Position numbers and translations under genes: made by a program. The notes beneath the pieces were generated by a model. It saw nothing but the letters and a program-made list of their open reading frames with translations. It did not search any database and was not told the DNA's origin. From JBCBSP01 sp039819095 (GTDB taxonomy: Bacteria > Pseudomonadota > Alphaproteobacteria > Caulobacterales > Maricaulaceae), in assembly GCA_039819095.1 (NCBI GenBank), contig JBCBSP010000010.1:1-64000 (forward strand): a stretch of 64,000 nucleotides of DNA. Direction: 5' to 3'. How positions within the stretch are numbered: the first letter of the stretch is position 1; each line of letters begins with the position of its first letter. Shown in pieces: positions 51,959 to 60,309 of this stretch.

Positions 51959-53266
51959 TTACTGGCGACGCGCCACTTCCCAACGTCCGTACCGATCCTG
52001 GCACATGCGGACCCGATCATAGGTGACCTGGCCGTTCGGCAGGAAGATCTCCGCATCGCCCCAGCGGCAACGACGCTGCCGGTAGTGATGCCAGTCGCCT
52101 GCGTGAACCACCCCGTGCACGCCCGAATACGGGTTGTGCCAGTAGTAGGGGCGGTTGTTGGTGAAGGCGTAGTGGGTGGCGTAGTGATACTGACCGCGAT
52201 CACAATCGCTCAGGCCCGCTCCGATGCCGGCGCCGATCAGGCCTCCGGCCAGGAAGCCGCCCGCATCGCCATCGCTCACCGCACCGCCCAGTATCGCGCC
52301 GATCAGGGCGCCGACCGCCACGTCGCCGCCATCGCGGTAGCAGACGCGGTCATGGTAGCGCCAGTCCACGCGATTGTAGTAGCGGTCATGAAAGCGCTGG
52401 TGGTAGCGCCAGTTACGGTGCGGACGATAGCCGTTATTCACCCGGAAGTTCCGGCCATGGCCCCAGTAATAGCGATGGGAGCCGCGGAAGTGACGGTCGT
52501 GACCGCGATACCGGTTGTCATAGCCGCGATAGCGGCGATCGATCACGTCACGGCGATATTCGCGGCGCGCGTCACGACGGGCGTCCCGGCGTACTTCGCG
52601 GCGATACTCACGGCGCGCATCCCTGCGGGCGTCGCGACGCACCTCCCGGCGCGCTTCACGGCGGACCGCGCGGCGTTCGTCCCGGCGCGCCTCGCGGCGA
52701 ACCTCGCGACGTTCCTCACGGCGCGCTTCCCTGCGCACGTCGCGACGGTCTTCCCGGCGCACTTCGCGGCGGACATCCCGGCGCTCGTCGCGTCGTACAT
52801 CACGGCGCGTGTCACGACCGTCCCGGCGAACGTCACGACGCGTTTCGCGTCCATCACGGCGCACATCGCGGCGGGTCTCGCGGCCTTCGCGACGGACCTC
52901 GCGGCGGGTTTCACGTCCCTCACGACGGACTTCGCGGGGACGGTCCGGGCGCGCCTCGCGGCGCGTTTCCCGGCCTTCGCGGCGCACCTCACGACGGGTT
53001 TCGCGACCCTCGCGGCGCACTTCACGTCGTTCCGGGCGCGATTCCCTACGTGTCTCACGGCGTGATTCGCGTCCTTCGCGGGGGCGATCCCGGCGGGCTT
53101 CTCTTCGGGCTTCGCGGCGCGCCTCTCGGCGAGCTTCGCGGTTTTCCTGCGCCGACGCCGCAGAGCTCGACACCGCCGCCGCATAGGCGCTCGGGGCGAA
53201 ACTCAGGCTCGGAACCATCACGGAGACGGCGGTGAGCGCGGCGACAGCCATGGTTCGCATCTGCAT
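51959..53266 (-). CDS. Secreted protein with long Arg/Glu 11-residue repeats and glycine zipper
   Basis: A 435-residue protein. A signal peptide (MAVAALTAVSVMVPSLSFAP) is followed by about 200 residues built of Arg with Glu or Asp. Much of this repeats an 11-residue unit (REVRREGRETR and RDVRRDGRETR) and shorter REARREA units. Then come a Tyr/His/Arg region (HRYYWGHGRNFRVNNGYRPH), resembling RcnB-type periplasmic proteins, a glycine zipper (VGALIGAILGGAVSDGDAGG), and a C-terminal domain with cysteines. ATG 53266 has AGAAGGAAG upstream; in-frame codons further up look non-coding. The charged repeat could bind peptidoglycan, LPS or nucleic acid, but nothing shows which. Confidence 0.75.
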   Translation of the reverse strand: MQMRTMAVAALTAVSVMVPSLSFAPSAYAAAVSSSAASAQENREARREARREARREARRDRPREGRESRRETRRESRPERREVRREGRETRREVRREGRETRREARPDRPREVRREGRETRREVRREGRETRRDVRRDGRETRRDVRRDGRDTRRDVRRDERRDVRREVRREDRRDVRREARREERREVRREARRDERRAVRREARREVRRDARRDARREYRREVRRDARRDARREYRRDVIDRRYRGYDNRYRGHDRHFRGSHRYYWGHGRNFRVNNGYRPHRNWRYHQRFHDRYYNRVDWRYHDRVCYRDGGDVAVGALIGAILGGAVSDGDAGGFLAGGLIGAGIGAGLSDCDRGQYHYATHYAFTNNRPYYWHNPYSGVHGVVHAGDWHHYRQRRCRWGDAEIFLPNGQVTYDRVRMCQDRYGRWEVARRQ

Positions 53267-53417
53267 TGGCTGCTTCCTTCTGCTGTTATTCGACGGCGCT
53301 CTCGCCGACGATGCAGCAAGGTTAAGAAAACCGCGATGAGCCGAAGATGAACACGCGTTAATCCGCCCGGCGCGCTTATCGCTTGACCGGGGCCGGCGTC
53401 CGGGTGAACAGCACGCC

Positions 53418-54710
53418 ATGACATCACGCCGCCGCCCGTCCAATCGCCGCAAGCCCAAGCAGGCCGAGCGCGAAGAAACACTGACAGTCCAGCGCATTGG
53501 CGCTCGGGGCGACGCTGTTCTGAACAGCGCTGCCGGTCCGGTTTTCGCGCCTGGGCTGTTGCCAGGCGAGACAGCGAAGCTCGCCATTCGCGGTGAGCGC
53601 GGGCGTGTGATCGAACGTGTGACCGCCAGTGATGAACGCGTGGAACCGGGCTGTTCCGTCGCCGATCAGTGCGGGGGGTGCAGCCTGCAGCACTGGCGAA
53701 AGGAGGATTACCGGGCCTGGAAACGGTCTCTGGTCGTCGAAGCGCTTGGCCGGGCCGGTCTTCAGCCGGAGGTCGGCGAGCTGATCGAAGCCTGGGGCGA
53801 GGGGCGCCGGCGCGCGCATTTTCATGCGCTTCGGCTGCCCGGGCGAGGTGATCTGGTGTTCGGGTACGCCGAACGCGCCGGTGCGCATCTTGTCGATATT
53901 AACGATTGTCCGGTCGCCGCGCCCGCGATTCGCCGCGCCATTCCGCTTCTGCGATCATTGGCCGGCGCGATCGCGGCGAAACCACGCAGCGCGATCGATC
54001 TCGCCGTCACCGCGACCGATGCGGGCCTCGACGTGGCTGTAAGCGGCGCCGGCGCTCCGGGGCTTGCCGAGCGTGAAGCGGCCGCTGGCGCGGTGCGTCG
54101 GGGCGGCTGGGCGCGCATCACGATTGAAGGTGAGCCGGTTGCGGAGGTGGCTGCGCCGGCCATCAGGTTCGGGCGAGCTGCGGCGACACCGCCCCCAGGC
54201 GGTTTCCTGCAAGCAACAGCCGCCGGCGAGCAGGTTCTCGCCGACCTGGTTCTTCAGGCCTGCCCGCAGAAGCCGTCGCGCATCATCGATCTGTTTGCCG
54301 GGTCAGGCGCATTTGCTCTGCGCCTAGCCGAACGCGGGCCGGTGCTGGCGGTGGAGGGTGATGAGGCCTCCAGCGCGGCGCTGCGCCGGGCTGCGGATCG
54401 AACACCGGGGCTGAAGCCGGTGCAGAGCCTTTGGCGCGATCTGGCGCTGGAGCCGTTGACGGCCAAGGAGCTGGACGGCGCCGAGCTGGTCGTGATCGAC
54501 CCGCCGCGCGCCGGCGCCCGGGCTCAGGCTGAAGCTCTCGCTTTCTCCAGCGTTCCGACCATTGTCTCGATCTCCTGCAATCCGGCCACTTTCGCACGCG
54601 ATAGCGCGAGCCTGATTGAAGGCGGGTATCGCATGGGACCGGTATCGGTGATCGACCAGTTCGCCTGGACCGGGCACGTGGAATGCGCGGCGGTGTTTAC
54701 CCGCGCCTGA
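53418..54710 (+). CDS. RlmD/TrmA-family RNA (uracil-C5) methyltransferase
   Basis: A 430-residue class I SAM enzyme of the RlmD/RumA group. After a basic N-terminus comes a short TRAM-like RNA-binding region (PVFAPGLLPGETAKLAI). Next is an iron-sulfur cysteine cluster (CSVADQCGGCSLQHW), the SAM motif RIIDLFAGSGAFALRLAE, the catalytic region VVIDPPRAGAR and VSISCNPATFARD with the nucleophilic cysteine. It ends with the base-binding C-terminus (DQFAWTGHVECAAVF). The family methylates U at 23S rRNA or tRNA sites; which site is not readable. Confidence 0.9.
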   Translation: MTSRRRPSNRRKPKQAEREETLTVQRIGARGDAVLNSAAGPVFAPGLLPGETAKLAIRGERGRVIERVTASDERVEPGCSVADQCGGCSLQHWRKEDYRAWKRSLVVEALGRAGLQPEVGELIEAWGEGRRRAHFHALRLPGRGDLVFGYAERAGAHLVDINDCPVAAPAIRRAIPLLRSLAGAIAAKPRSAIDLAVTATDAGLDVAVSGAGAPGLAEREAAAGAVRRGGWARITIEGEPVAEVAAPAIRFGRAAATPPPGGFLQATAAGEQVLADLVLQACPQKPSRIIDLFAGSGAFALRLAERGPVLAVEGDEASSAALRRAADRTPGLKPVQSLWRDLALEPLTAKELDGAELVVIDPPRAGARAQAEALAFSSVPTIVSISCNPATFARDSASLIEGGYRMGPVSVIDQFAWTGHVECAAVFTRA

Positions 54711-54720
54711 CCTGACCGAG

Positions 54721-55815
54721 CTACTCGCCAATCTGCCCGCGGTGGCGTAGCAGATGATCGGCCAGCACGATCGCGGCCATGGCTTCGCCGACGGGAACGG
54801 CGCGGATGCCCACGCAGGGGTCGTGACGGCCCTTGGTGATCACCTCGGCCGGTTCAAGCGCCTTGGTCAGCGTCTGCCTTGGAATACGGATCGAGCTGGT
54901 CGGCTTGATGGCGAAGCGGATCACCAGGTCCTGACCGGTGGAAATGCCGCCCAGCACGCCACCATTATGGTTCGACGCGAAGGCCGGTTCGCCGTCATCG
55001 CCAAGATGCATCTCATCAGCCGCGTCCTCGCCGCGCATGGCGGCCGCAGCCATCCCTGCGCCGATCTCAACGCCCTTGGCCGCATTAATGCTCATCATCG
55101 CCGCAGCAAGGTCTGCATCGAGCTTGCCATAGACCGGCGCGCCCCATCCCGCCGGCACGCCAGAGCAGACCACTTCCACCATTGCCCCGACCGATGAACC
55201 ACCCTTGCGGATCTGGTCCATATCATCAGCCCACAGGGGGGCGGTTTCGGCATCGGGACAGAAAAAATCATTGCGGTCGACTTCAGCCCAATCCCAGCGC
55301 TTGCGATCAATCTGTCGAGGACCGATCCCGGTCAGGGCCCCGCGTATTGTGACGGTGTCGCCGAGGATTTTTCGAGCAATCGCCCCGGCGGCGACGCGCG
55401 CCGCGGTCTCGCGCGCGGAGGATCGGCCGCCGCCGCGATAATCACGCACCCCGTACTTGGCGTCGTAGGCATAGTCGGCATGGCCCGGACGCCAGGTGTC
55501 GAGGATATCGGAATAGTCCTTTGAGCGCTGATCGACATTCTCGATCATCAGGCTGATTGGCGCGCCGGTTGTGACCTGACCGTCAGTGCGCTCGTCTTCG
55601 AAGACGCCGGACAGGATCCTGACGGTGTCCGGCTCGCGACGCTGGGTCACGTGGCGGGACTGGCCGGGCCTGCGCTTGTCCATCCAGGGCTGGATATCCG
55701 CTTCGGTCAGCCGGATGCCGGGCGGACAACCATCAACCACGCAGCCGAGAGCCGGCCCATGGCTTTCACCCCAGGTCGTGACACGGAAGAGATGGCCGAA
55801 GCTATTGTGAGACAT
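54721..55815 (-). CDS. aroC: Chorismate synthase
   Basis: A 364-residue FMN-dependent enzyme making chorismate from 5-enolpyruvylshikimate 3-phosphate. Signatures are GESHGPALGCVVDGCPPGI at residues 16-34, RPGHADYAYDAKYGVRDYRG, then GGGRSSARETAARVAAGAIA. Further motifs are SNHNGGVLGGISTGQ and the C-terminal RHDPCVGIRAVPVGEAM. Full length. It is convergent with the RNA methyltransferase gene and divergent in function from its neighbours. Confidence 0.97.
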   Translation of the reverse strand: MSHNSFGHLFRVTTWGESHGPALGCVVDGCPPGIRLTEADIQPWMDKRRPGQSRHVTQRREPDTVRILSGVFEDERTDGQVTTGAPISLMIENVDQRSKDYSDILDTWRPGHADYAYDAKYGVRDYRGGGRSSARETAARVAAGAIARKILGDTVTIRGALTGIGPRQIDRKRWDWAEVDRNDFFCPDAETAPLWADDMDQIRKGGSSVGAMVEVVCSGVPAGWGAPVYGKLDADLAAAMMSINAAKGVEIGAGMAAAAMRGEDAADEMHLGDDGEPAFASNHNGGVLGGISTGQDLVIRFAIKPTSSIRIPRQTLTKALEPAEVITKGRHDPCVGIRAVPVGEAMAAIVLADHLLRHRGQIGE

Positions 55816-55892
55816 GGGCGTTTCGTGATGAAGGACAAGAGCTTGAGATTACCTTAGGCGCAGCCTCTCGCCGCGTCACCTCGCAAGGCGTC

Positions 55893-56444
55893 TCAGGCTG
55901 TACGTCCGCGTCTGGCCCATTTGGCCATGCGCGCAGCGGGCGAAGCTTTCACAAACCGCTCCAGAAAGCCTCTGAGGATGCCGCCATAAGTGGCGGCCTC
56001 CTCTTCAGCGAGGCGCCTCGAGCGTGTCGCTTCATCCGCTGAGGCCTCAGATTGTGGAGCATCATCGACCATGATGTCGCGTACAACGATGCGCACGCGC
56101 CAATGGGCGTCGCCGATCGGGGCAAGCACAATGCCGGTGCGGGCGTCCTTGGGCACGCGAATCATCGCGGTGCGGTCGCCCATCTCAATGGTCCGCAGCC
56201 CGCCCTTGCGCGCCTCTTCAGGCGTGATCGCGTACTCGATGCAGCGCGGCGCGTGAACTTTCAGAAGTTCGTAGGCTTTCAAAAGATCGGCCAAAGCGGC
56301 CAGGGCCTGCGGGGTGGTCTGGCCGGTGTCGGGGTGGACATCCTTGACCCGCTTGCGAAATGCGGATTTGACAGCATCGAAGTCCGCCCCGGACGCGAGT
56401 CCGAGAATCCGGTAGCCATGATCAATCGCAGCGCGCTTCGACAT
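55893..56444 (-). CDS. J-domain protein
   Basis: A 183-residue protein. It has an N-terminal J-domain (DHGYRILGLASGADFDAVK, HPD at residues 37-39 in KDVHPDTG) that would stimulate a DnaK ATPase. It lacks zinc fingers and the G/F region, so it is a type III co-chaperone. A short beta domain follows (YAITPEEARKGGLRTIEM, then TGIVLAPIGDAHWRVRI), similar to part of DnaJ's substrate-binding region, then a basic C-terminus. ATG 56444 is the natural start. It is divergent from pdxH with 107 bp between them. Confidence 0.8.
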   Translation of the reverse strand: MSKRAAIDHGYRILGLASGADFDAVKSAFRKRVKDVHPDTGQTTPQALAALADLLKAYELLKVHAPRCIEYAITPEEARKGGLRTIEMGDRTAMIRVPKDARTGIVLAPIGDAHWRVRIVVRDIMVDDAPQSEASADEATRSRRLAEEEAATYGGILRGFLERFVKASPAARMAKWARRGRTA

Positions 56445-56551
56445 GGTCTCAAACCAGCACGAAATCCGTTGTAGAAAGGTTGACGATGTGGAACAGGCCG
56501 CTAGCTCTGCGCGTCTGAGCCTCCCGTCAGGCCTTCGACAAGGAAGCCCCG

Positions 56552-57217
56552 ATGTCCGACAAGCTGATCCCGGATAGCCCGGGCCCTGAGGATTACGCTG
56601 CTGCCGGCGACCATGACGATGACGCTGAACTCGACCATAACGAGCCTCTCGCGCTGTTCGCCGACTGGCTCGACCAGGCGAAGCGCACTGAGCCGAATGA
56701 CCCCAACGCCATGGCGCTGGCGACCGCGGATGAAGACGGTCTGCCGGATGTGCGCATGGTCTTGCTGAAGGGCGTGGATGCACGCGGTTTCGCTTTCTAC
56801 ACCAACACCCAAAGCGCCAAGGGCCGGCAGCTGGACGCAAGCGGCAAGGCGGCGGTTTGCTTTCACTGGAAGTCGCTGCGCCGTCAGGTTCGGGTGAGGG
56901 GGCTGGTCAGCCGCGTGAAGGGTGACGAGGCGGACGCCTACTTTCAGTCCCGCGCCCGTGACAGCCGGATCGGCGCCTGGGCGTCCAAACAGTCACGACC
57001 GCTGGAAAGTCGCTTCGCGCTTCAGGGCGAGGTGGCCAAATATGCGGCGAAGTTCAATGTCGGGCCGGTGCCTCGCCCGGAGTTCTGGACCGGCTATCGT
57101 CTCGATCCGGTGCGAATCGAGTTCTGGCGCGACAGACCCTTTCGGCTGCATGATCGGCTGGTGTTTGAACGCGAGGGCACCGCGACCGATTGGTCCGTCA
57201 CCCGTCTTTATCCCTGA
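56552..57217 (+). CDS. pdxH: Pyridoxamine 5'-phosphate oxidase
   Basis: A 221-residue FMN oxidase that makes pyridoxal 5'-phosphate. It has NAMALATADEDGLPDVRMVL, then GFAFYTNTQSAKGRQLD, and FHWKSLRRQVRVRGLVSRV. It also has the conserved ASKQSRPLESR and the C-terminal signature EFWRDRPFRLHDR. Full length with an acidic N-terminal extension. It is followed closely by a DUF1499 gene. Confidence 0.95.
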   Translation: MSDKLIPDSPGPEDYAAAGDHDDDAELDHNEPLALFADWLDQAKRTEPNDPNAMALATADEDGLPDVRMVLLKGVDARGFAFYTNTQSAKGRQLDASGKAAVCFHWKSLRRQVRVRGLVSRVKGDEADAYFQSRARDSRIGAWASKQSRPLESRFALQGEVAKYAAKFNVGPVPRPEFWTGYRLDPVRIEFWRDRPFRLHDRLVFEREGTATDWSVTRLYP

Positions 57218-57271
57218 TTGCCCATGGCCGGGCAGGGCGCGGCGCGCCCATCGGTCCAGAAGAGGTCTGAA

Positions 57272-58078
57272 ATGAACCAAAGTGTTGGATTGATCCGCCG
57301 GATACTCGTCATCCTGGCCGGCTTCGCCGCCATCGGGACGCCGCTCTGGTTCATGATCTCCGCTCTGGGGGTGAAATTCGGCGCGTGGAGTTATGGCTTC
57401 GGGCTGCTGACTTTGACCTTTGAATGGGGTCCGCGATTTCTCTTCGCGGCCCTTGGCCTCGGCGCGGCGGCCTTGATCGCGGTCCTGATCCATCGATTCG
57501 CCTTCAGGGGCGACTTCGGCGCCTCGGGCCTGGTCGCGGCTTTCGCAGCGGTCGCGGTGGGCGCCGGCGGGCTCTGGTATGCCAATGATGTGCGCACAAC
57601 GGCGCGGTCGCTGCCGCCCATCCATGACATTTCCACCGATACGGCCAACCCGCCGCAATTCTCCGCTGCGATTATCGAAGCGCGCGGCGACAGCTCCAAC
57701 TCGCTCGACTACGCAGCGAAGACGGACCCGCGTTCTGAGCGCCCGCTGCCGGACGTGCAGGCGGAGGCCTATCCCGATATCGCACCCATCACGCTGACCG
57801 TTTCGACGCAGGCGGCCTACTCAGCTGCGCTTGAAGCGGTTGGTGATATGGGCTGGACGCTGGTTCGCGAAGACGCCGCTGAAGGCGTGATCGAAGCCAC
57901 GGCGGAAACCTTCTGGTTCGGCTTCAAGGATGATGTCGCGATCCGCATCACGCCGGGCGATGCGGGCGGCTCGATCGTGGATGCGCGCTCTGTTTCGCGG
58001 GTCGGCGTGTCCGATCTCGGCGCGAACGCTGCACGCCTGCGCGCGTTTGAAGACCGGGTGCGCGTACGGGCGGGCTAA
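57272..58078 (+). CDS. DUF1499 membrane-anchored protein
   Basis: A 268-residue protein with three N-terminal TM helices (about 8-32, 50-75, 83-105). A periplasmic or cytoplasmic DUF1499 domain begins at HDISTDTANPPQF and ends SDLGANAARLRAFEDRVR. ATG 57272 has AGAGG upstream. The family is common in marine and photosynthetic bacteria and its role is unknown. It ends 1 bp from the convergent MBL-fold gene. Confidence 0.82.
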   Translation: MNQSVGLIRRILVILAGFAAIGTPLWFMISALGVKFGAWSYGFGLLTLTFEWGPRFLFAALGLGAAALIAVLIHRFAFRGDFGASGLVAAFAAVAVGAGGLWYANDVRTTARSLPPIHDISTDTANPPQFSAAIIEARGDSSNSLDYAAKTDPRSERPLPDVQAEAYPDIAPITLTVSTQAAYSAALEAVGDMGWTLVREDAAEGVIEATAETFWFGFKDDVAIRITPGDAGGSIVDARSVSRVGVSDLGANAARLRAFEDRVRVRAG

Positions 58079-58987
58079 CTAAGCCGCCCGGGTCAGTACG
58101 TAATCGGTTTCCAGGCCGGGTTCGCCTTCGCAGCGCACCGCGCCGCGCTCGACCAGGTGGATCATGTGAGCCAGGACGGAGTGGGCCGCCGCCGGGTGAA
58201 GGCGCGCGTCCACATCGGCATACATGGTCGCGACCATGTCCCGAATCCGGGTTTCCCCGGCTTCAAGCCGGGCCACAATCTGCCGCTCGCGGGCCCGCCT
58301 GTGTTCGATATAGGCGTCAAGGAAAGGCCGAGGCTCTTCAATCGCCGGGCCGTGCGTCGGGCGGATCGTGTTGAAGCCGCGATCGCGAATACGTTCCAGT
58401 TGAGCGATATAATCGCCCATGCTGCCGTCCGGCGGGCTGACCACGCTTGTCGACCAGCCCATCACATGGTCGCCGGAAAACAGCGTGTTCTCTTCACTCA
58501 GCGCATAGCAGAGATGATTCGACGTATGACCGGGCGTGTGAAGCGCCTCAATCGTCCAGCCCGGGCCCTTGAACAATGCGCCTTCGCCGATCTCCTCATC
58601 GGCCCTGAAGCCGAGATCGTCGCCGGCTTCCAAGCGTACTTCGCCGCCCTCCGGCTCCGGGCCGGTCGGGCTCATCGCGTAGACCTTGCAGCCATGCGAT
58701 CGGGCGAAGTCATGGGCGAGCGGGGAGTGGTCGAGATGGTGATGGGTGACAAGTACGTGGGTGACGCGCTCGCCCTTGATCGCGGCATCGAGAGCAGCGC
58801 GGTGTTCCGCGATCGCCGGGCCCGGGTCAATGACGGCGACCTCGCCGCGCCCGATGATGTAGACGCCTGTCCCGGTATAGGTGAACGGTCCCGGATTGGG
58901 CGCGATCACGCGCCGCACCAGTGCGCTGAGCTCGTCGCAGCGGCCGTATTCGAAGTCAAAATCGCGGACGAAGGGGATGGCGGTCAT
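58079..58987 (-). CDS. Metallo-beta-lactamase-fold hydrolase (LACTB2-like)
   Basis: A 302-residue hydrolase. The metal site is THHHLDHSP (HxHxDH), followed by HTPGHTSNHLCY and SGDHVMGWS. The C-terminal helical domain (RQIVARLEAGETRIRDMV) is the winged-helix-like extension of LACTB2/RNase-Z-related proteins. Such enzymes act on RNA, thioesters or lactones. ATG 58987 overlaps the upstream gene stop by 4 bp (ATGA), so it is translationally coupled to the ATP-grasp-like gene. Confidence 0.86.
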   Translation of the reverse strand: MTAIPFVRDFDFEYGRCDELSALVRRVIAPNPGPFTYTGTGVYIIGRGEVAVIDPGPAIAEHRAALDAAIKGERVTHVLVTHHHLDHSPLAHDFARSHGCKVYAMSPTGPEPEGGEVRLEAGDDLGFRADEEIGEGALFKGPGWTIEALHTPGHTSNHLCYALSEENTLFSGDHVMGWSTSVVSPPDGSMGDYIAQLERIRDRGFNTIRPTHGPAIEEPRPFLDAYIEHRRARERQIVARLEAGETRIRDMVATMYADVDARLHPAAAHSVLAHMIHLVERGAVRCEGEPGLETDYVLTRAA

Positions 58988-59922
58988 GCGTTTGTCAGGC
59001 TCCCGGCGATGATTCGTTCCGCGTGACGCCGCAGCATTGTCCCGAGGCGTCGGGTGGAGTCGAGCTTGTCGCTGATCGAAAGGGCGATGGGGGGGCCCAT
59101 ATCGGTCTTGTTCACATCCACGATCCAGAGGGCGCCGTCGCGGCGGTCGCGCAGGACGTCCAGCCCGCCCCATTCCAGCTTCATGGCTGCGCAGAAACGC
59201 CGGATCATGTCGCGCTCTTGATCGCTGAACGCGTCAGCGGCGTTGAGCAGACGAACTTCGCTATTGTGGTTTTCGAACCGTTTTTCCAGCGGGCGGCGCT
59301 TCAGATAGACCACGTCGATTTCGCCGCCGACCGTCGGGCACCGTAGATCTTCAACGCAGCCATCAGGCGCGGTGTTGTCGACAAGCCTTTGCCAGGTCAG
59401 CCCGTCGCCGGCGCGCGGCCCGCTCTCGATACGCCCGTCATGCGCGCCATTGCGTTCCGACTTGCCGACCATGGGCCCGTCCCATCGGGTGGGATCGACT
59501 TTAAGCGCACGCCCCGTCACCTGCTGGAACACCCGCCCGACCGCGGATTTAGATACGTCCGGACAATCGGCGTTGATGAGCGGCAGGCCGCTTGGCGCGA
59601 GCGGCGGCGTGCTCTCCGTCAGGTCCTCGAAGAAAAAGCCGAGATCGGCCTCTTCCGGCGAGTAGGCTTGGCGGAATCCGGCCAGTTGAACGACCGGCCA
59701 GATCAGATACCAGGGACGCGGTCGGTCGGGCGCGAACCAGATGCGCGGGCCATCGCGCCGAATGCGCCGGCGCTCGACCTCGACACGGGCGTGGAACACC
59801 ATCCAGTTCAGCGTTTCGCCGACAACTCCCGGCTCGACCGGCACCTCGGCGCCGGTCTTCTTCACGTGCATCACGCCGTCTTCGTAATGAAAATCGCGCC
59901 ACCACGCGGTCGAGATCATCAT
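58984..59922 (-). CDS. ATP-grasp-like protein of unknown function
   Basis: A 312-residue protein that I read as ATP-grasp-like. PMVGKSERNGAHDGRIES resembles the ATP-binding Lys/Gly loop, CVEDLRCPTVGGEIDVVYLK a middle strand pair, and GGLDVLRDRRDGALWIVDVN the Mg-binding D/N site. The N-terminal half has FHARVEVERRRIRRDGPRIW and PWYLIWPVVQLAGFRQAYSP. ATG 59922 (or ATG 59919) has GGAG upstream. Coupling with an MBL hydrolase suggests a joint ligase/hydrolase step, but the substrate is unknown. The N-terminal half is not familiar to me. Confidence 0.6.
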   Translation of the reverse strand: MMISTAWWRDFHYEDGVMHVKKTGAEVPVEPGVVGETLNWMVFHARVEVERRRIRRDGPRIWFAPDRPRPWYLIWPVVQLAGFRQAYSPEEADLGFFFEDLTESTPPLAPSGLPLINADCPDVSKSAVGRVFQQVTGRALKVDPTRWDGPMVGKSERNGAHDGRIESGPRAGDGLTWQRLVDNTAPDGCVEDLRCPTVGGEIDVVYLKRRPLEKRFENHNSEVRLLNAADAFSDQERDMIRRFCAAMKLEWGGLDVLRDRRDGALWIVDVNKTDMGPPIALSISDKLDSTRRLGTMLRRHAERIIAGSLTNA

Positions 59923-60037
59923 ACCGTCTCCTTCAATCCTTCTGATTTTACGGGACTGTCGCCTCAGCGCCAATGACAGCATGTTCACGAGATCGGCGCC
60001 GGTCTTGCGTAGCGGGGTTCTGACAAGGGAGGCGGTT

Positions 60038-60214
60038 ATGAACCGGTTCACAATTACAGGCGCAGTCTGCTTCATCAGCGCTCGATTGCGCTTGGCGTTA
60101 TGCGCACTGCTGGCGGCGTGGGCCATCAAGTTCGCCGTCGCCGCAGCCTTCCCGGCTCCTGAAATTGATCCTGAAGCTCCGGGCCCGACCGCTGTGGTTC
60201 GCCTGCCAATCTAA
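60038..60214 (+). CDS. Small single-TM or secreted protein
   Basis: A 58-residue frame from ATG 60038, with GGGAGG 6 nt upstream. It encodes one hydrophobic helix (LRLALCALLAAWAIKFAVAA) and an acidic Pro-rich tail (PAPEIDPEAPGPTAVVRLPI). The ribosome site and composition favour a real small protein; no family is known to me. It ends 95 bp before oppB. Confidence 0.5.
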   Translation: MNRFTITGAVCFISARLRLALCALLAAWAIKFAVAAAFPAPEIDPEAPGPTAVVRLPI

Positions 60215-60309
60215 GGGCGAAAGGGGGAGCTCACTGTTGGCCAGCCCTTGATTACAGCGCTGTGACAGTTGAGAACTTCCCTTCCTGTCGGTTTTCTTTG
60301 AACGGCTCC

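Noticed and set aside
51953..53065. A 370-codon plus-strand frame over the Arg-repeat gene, rich in Ala/Thr/Phe
   Set aside because: It is the antisense reading of the repeat; it lacks a signal peptide and a ribosome site, and the minus strand has both plus a terminator.
52560..53130. A periodic repeat of about 33 bp that could suggest a CRISPR array
   Set aside because: The repeats are imperfect, contiguous without unique spacers, and encode an in-frame Arg/Glu repeat in a secreted protein.
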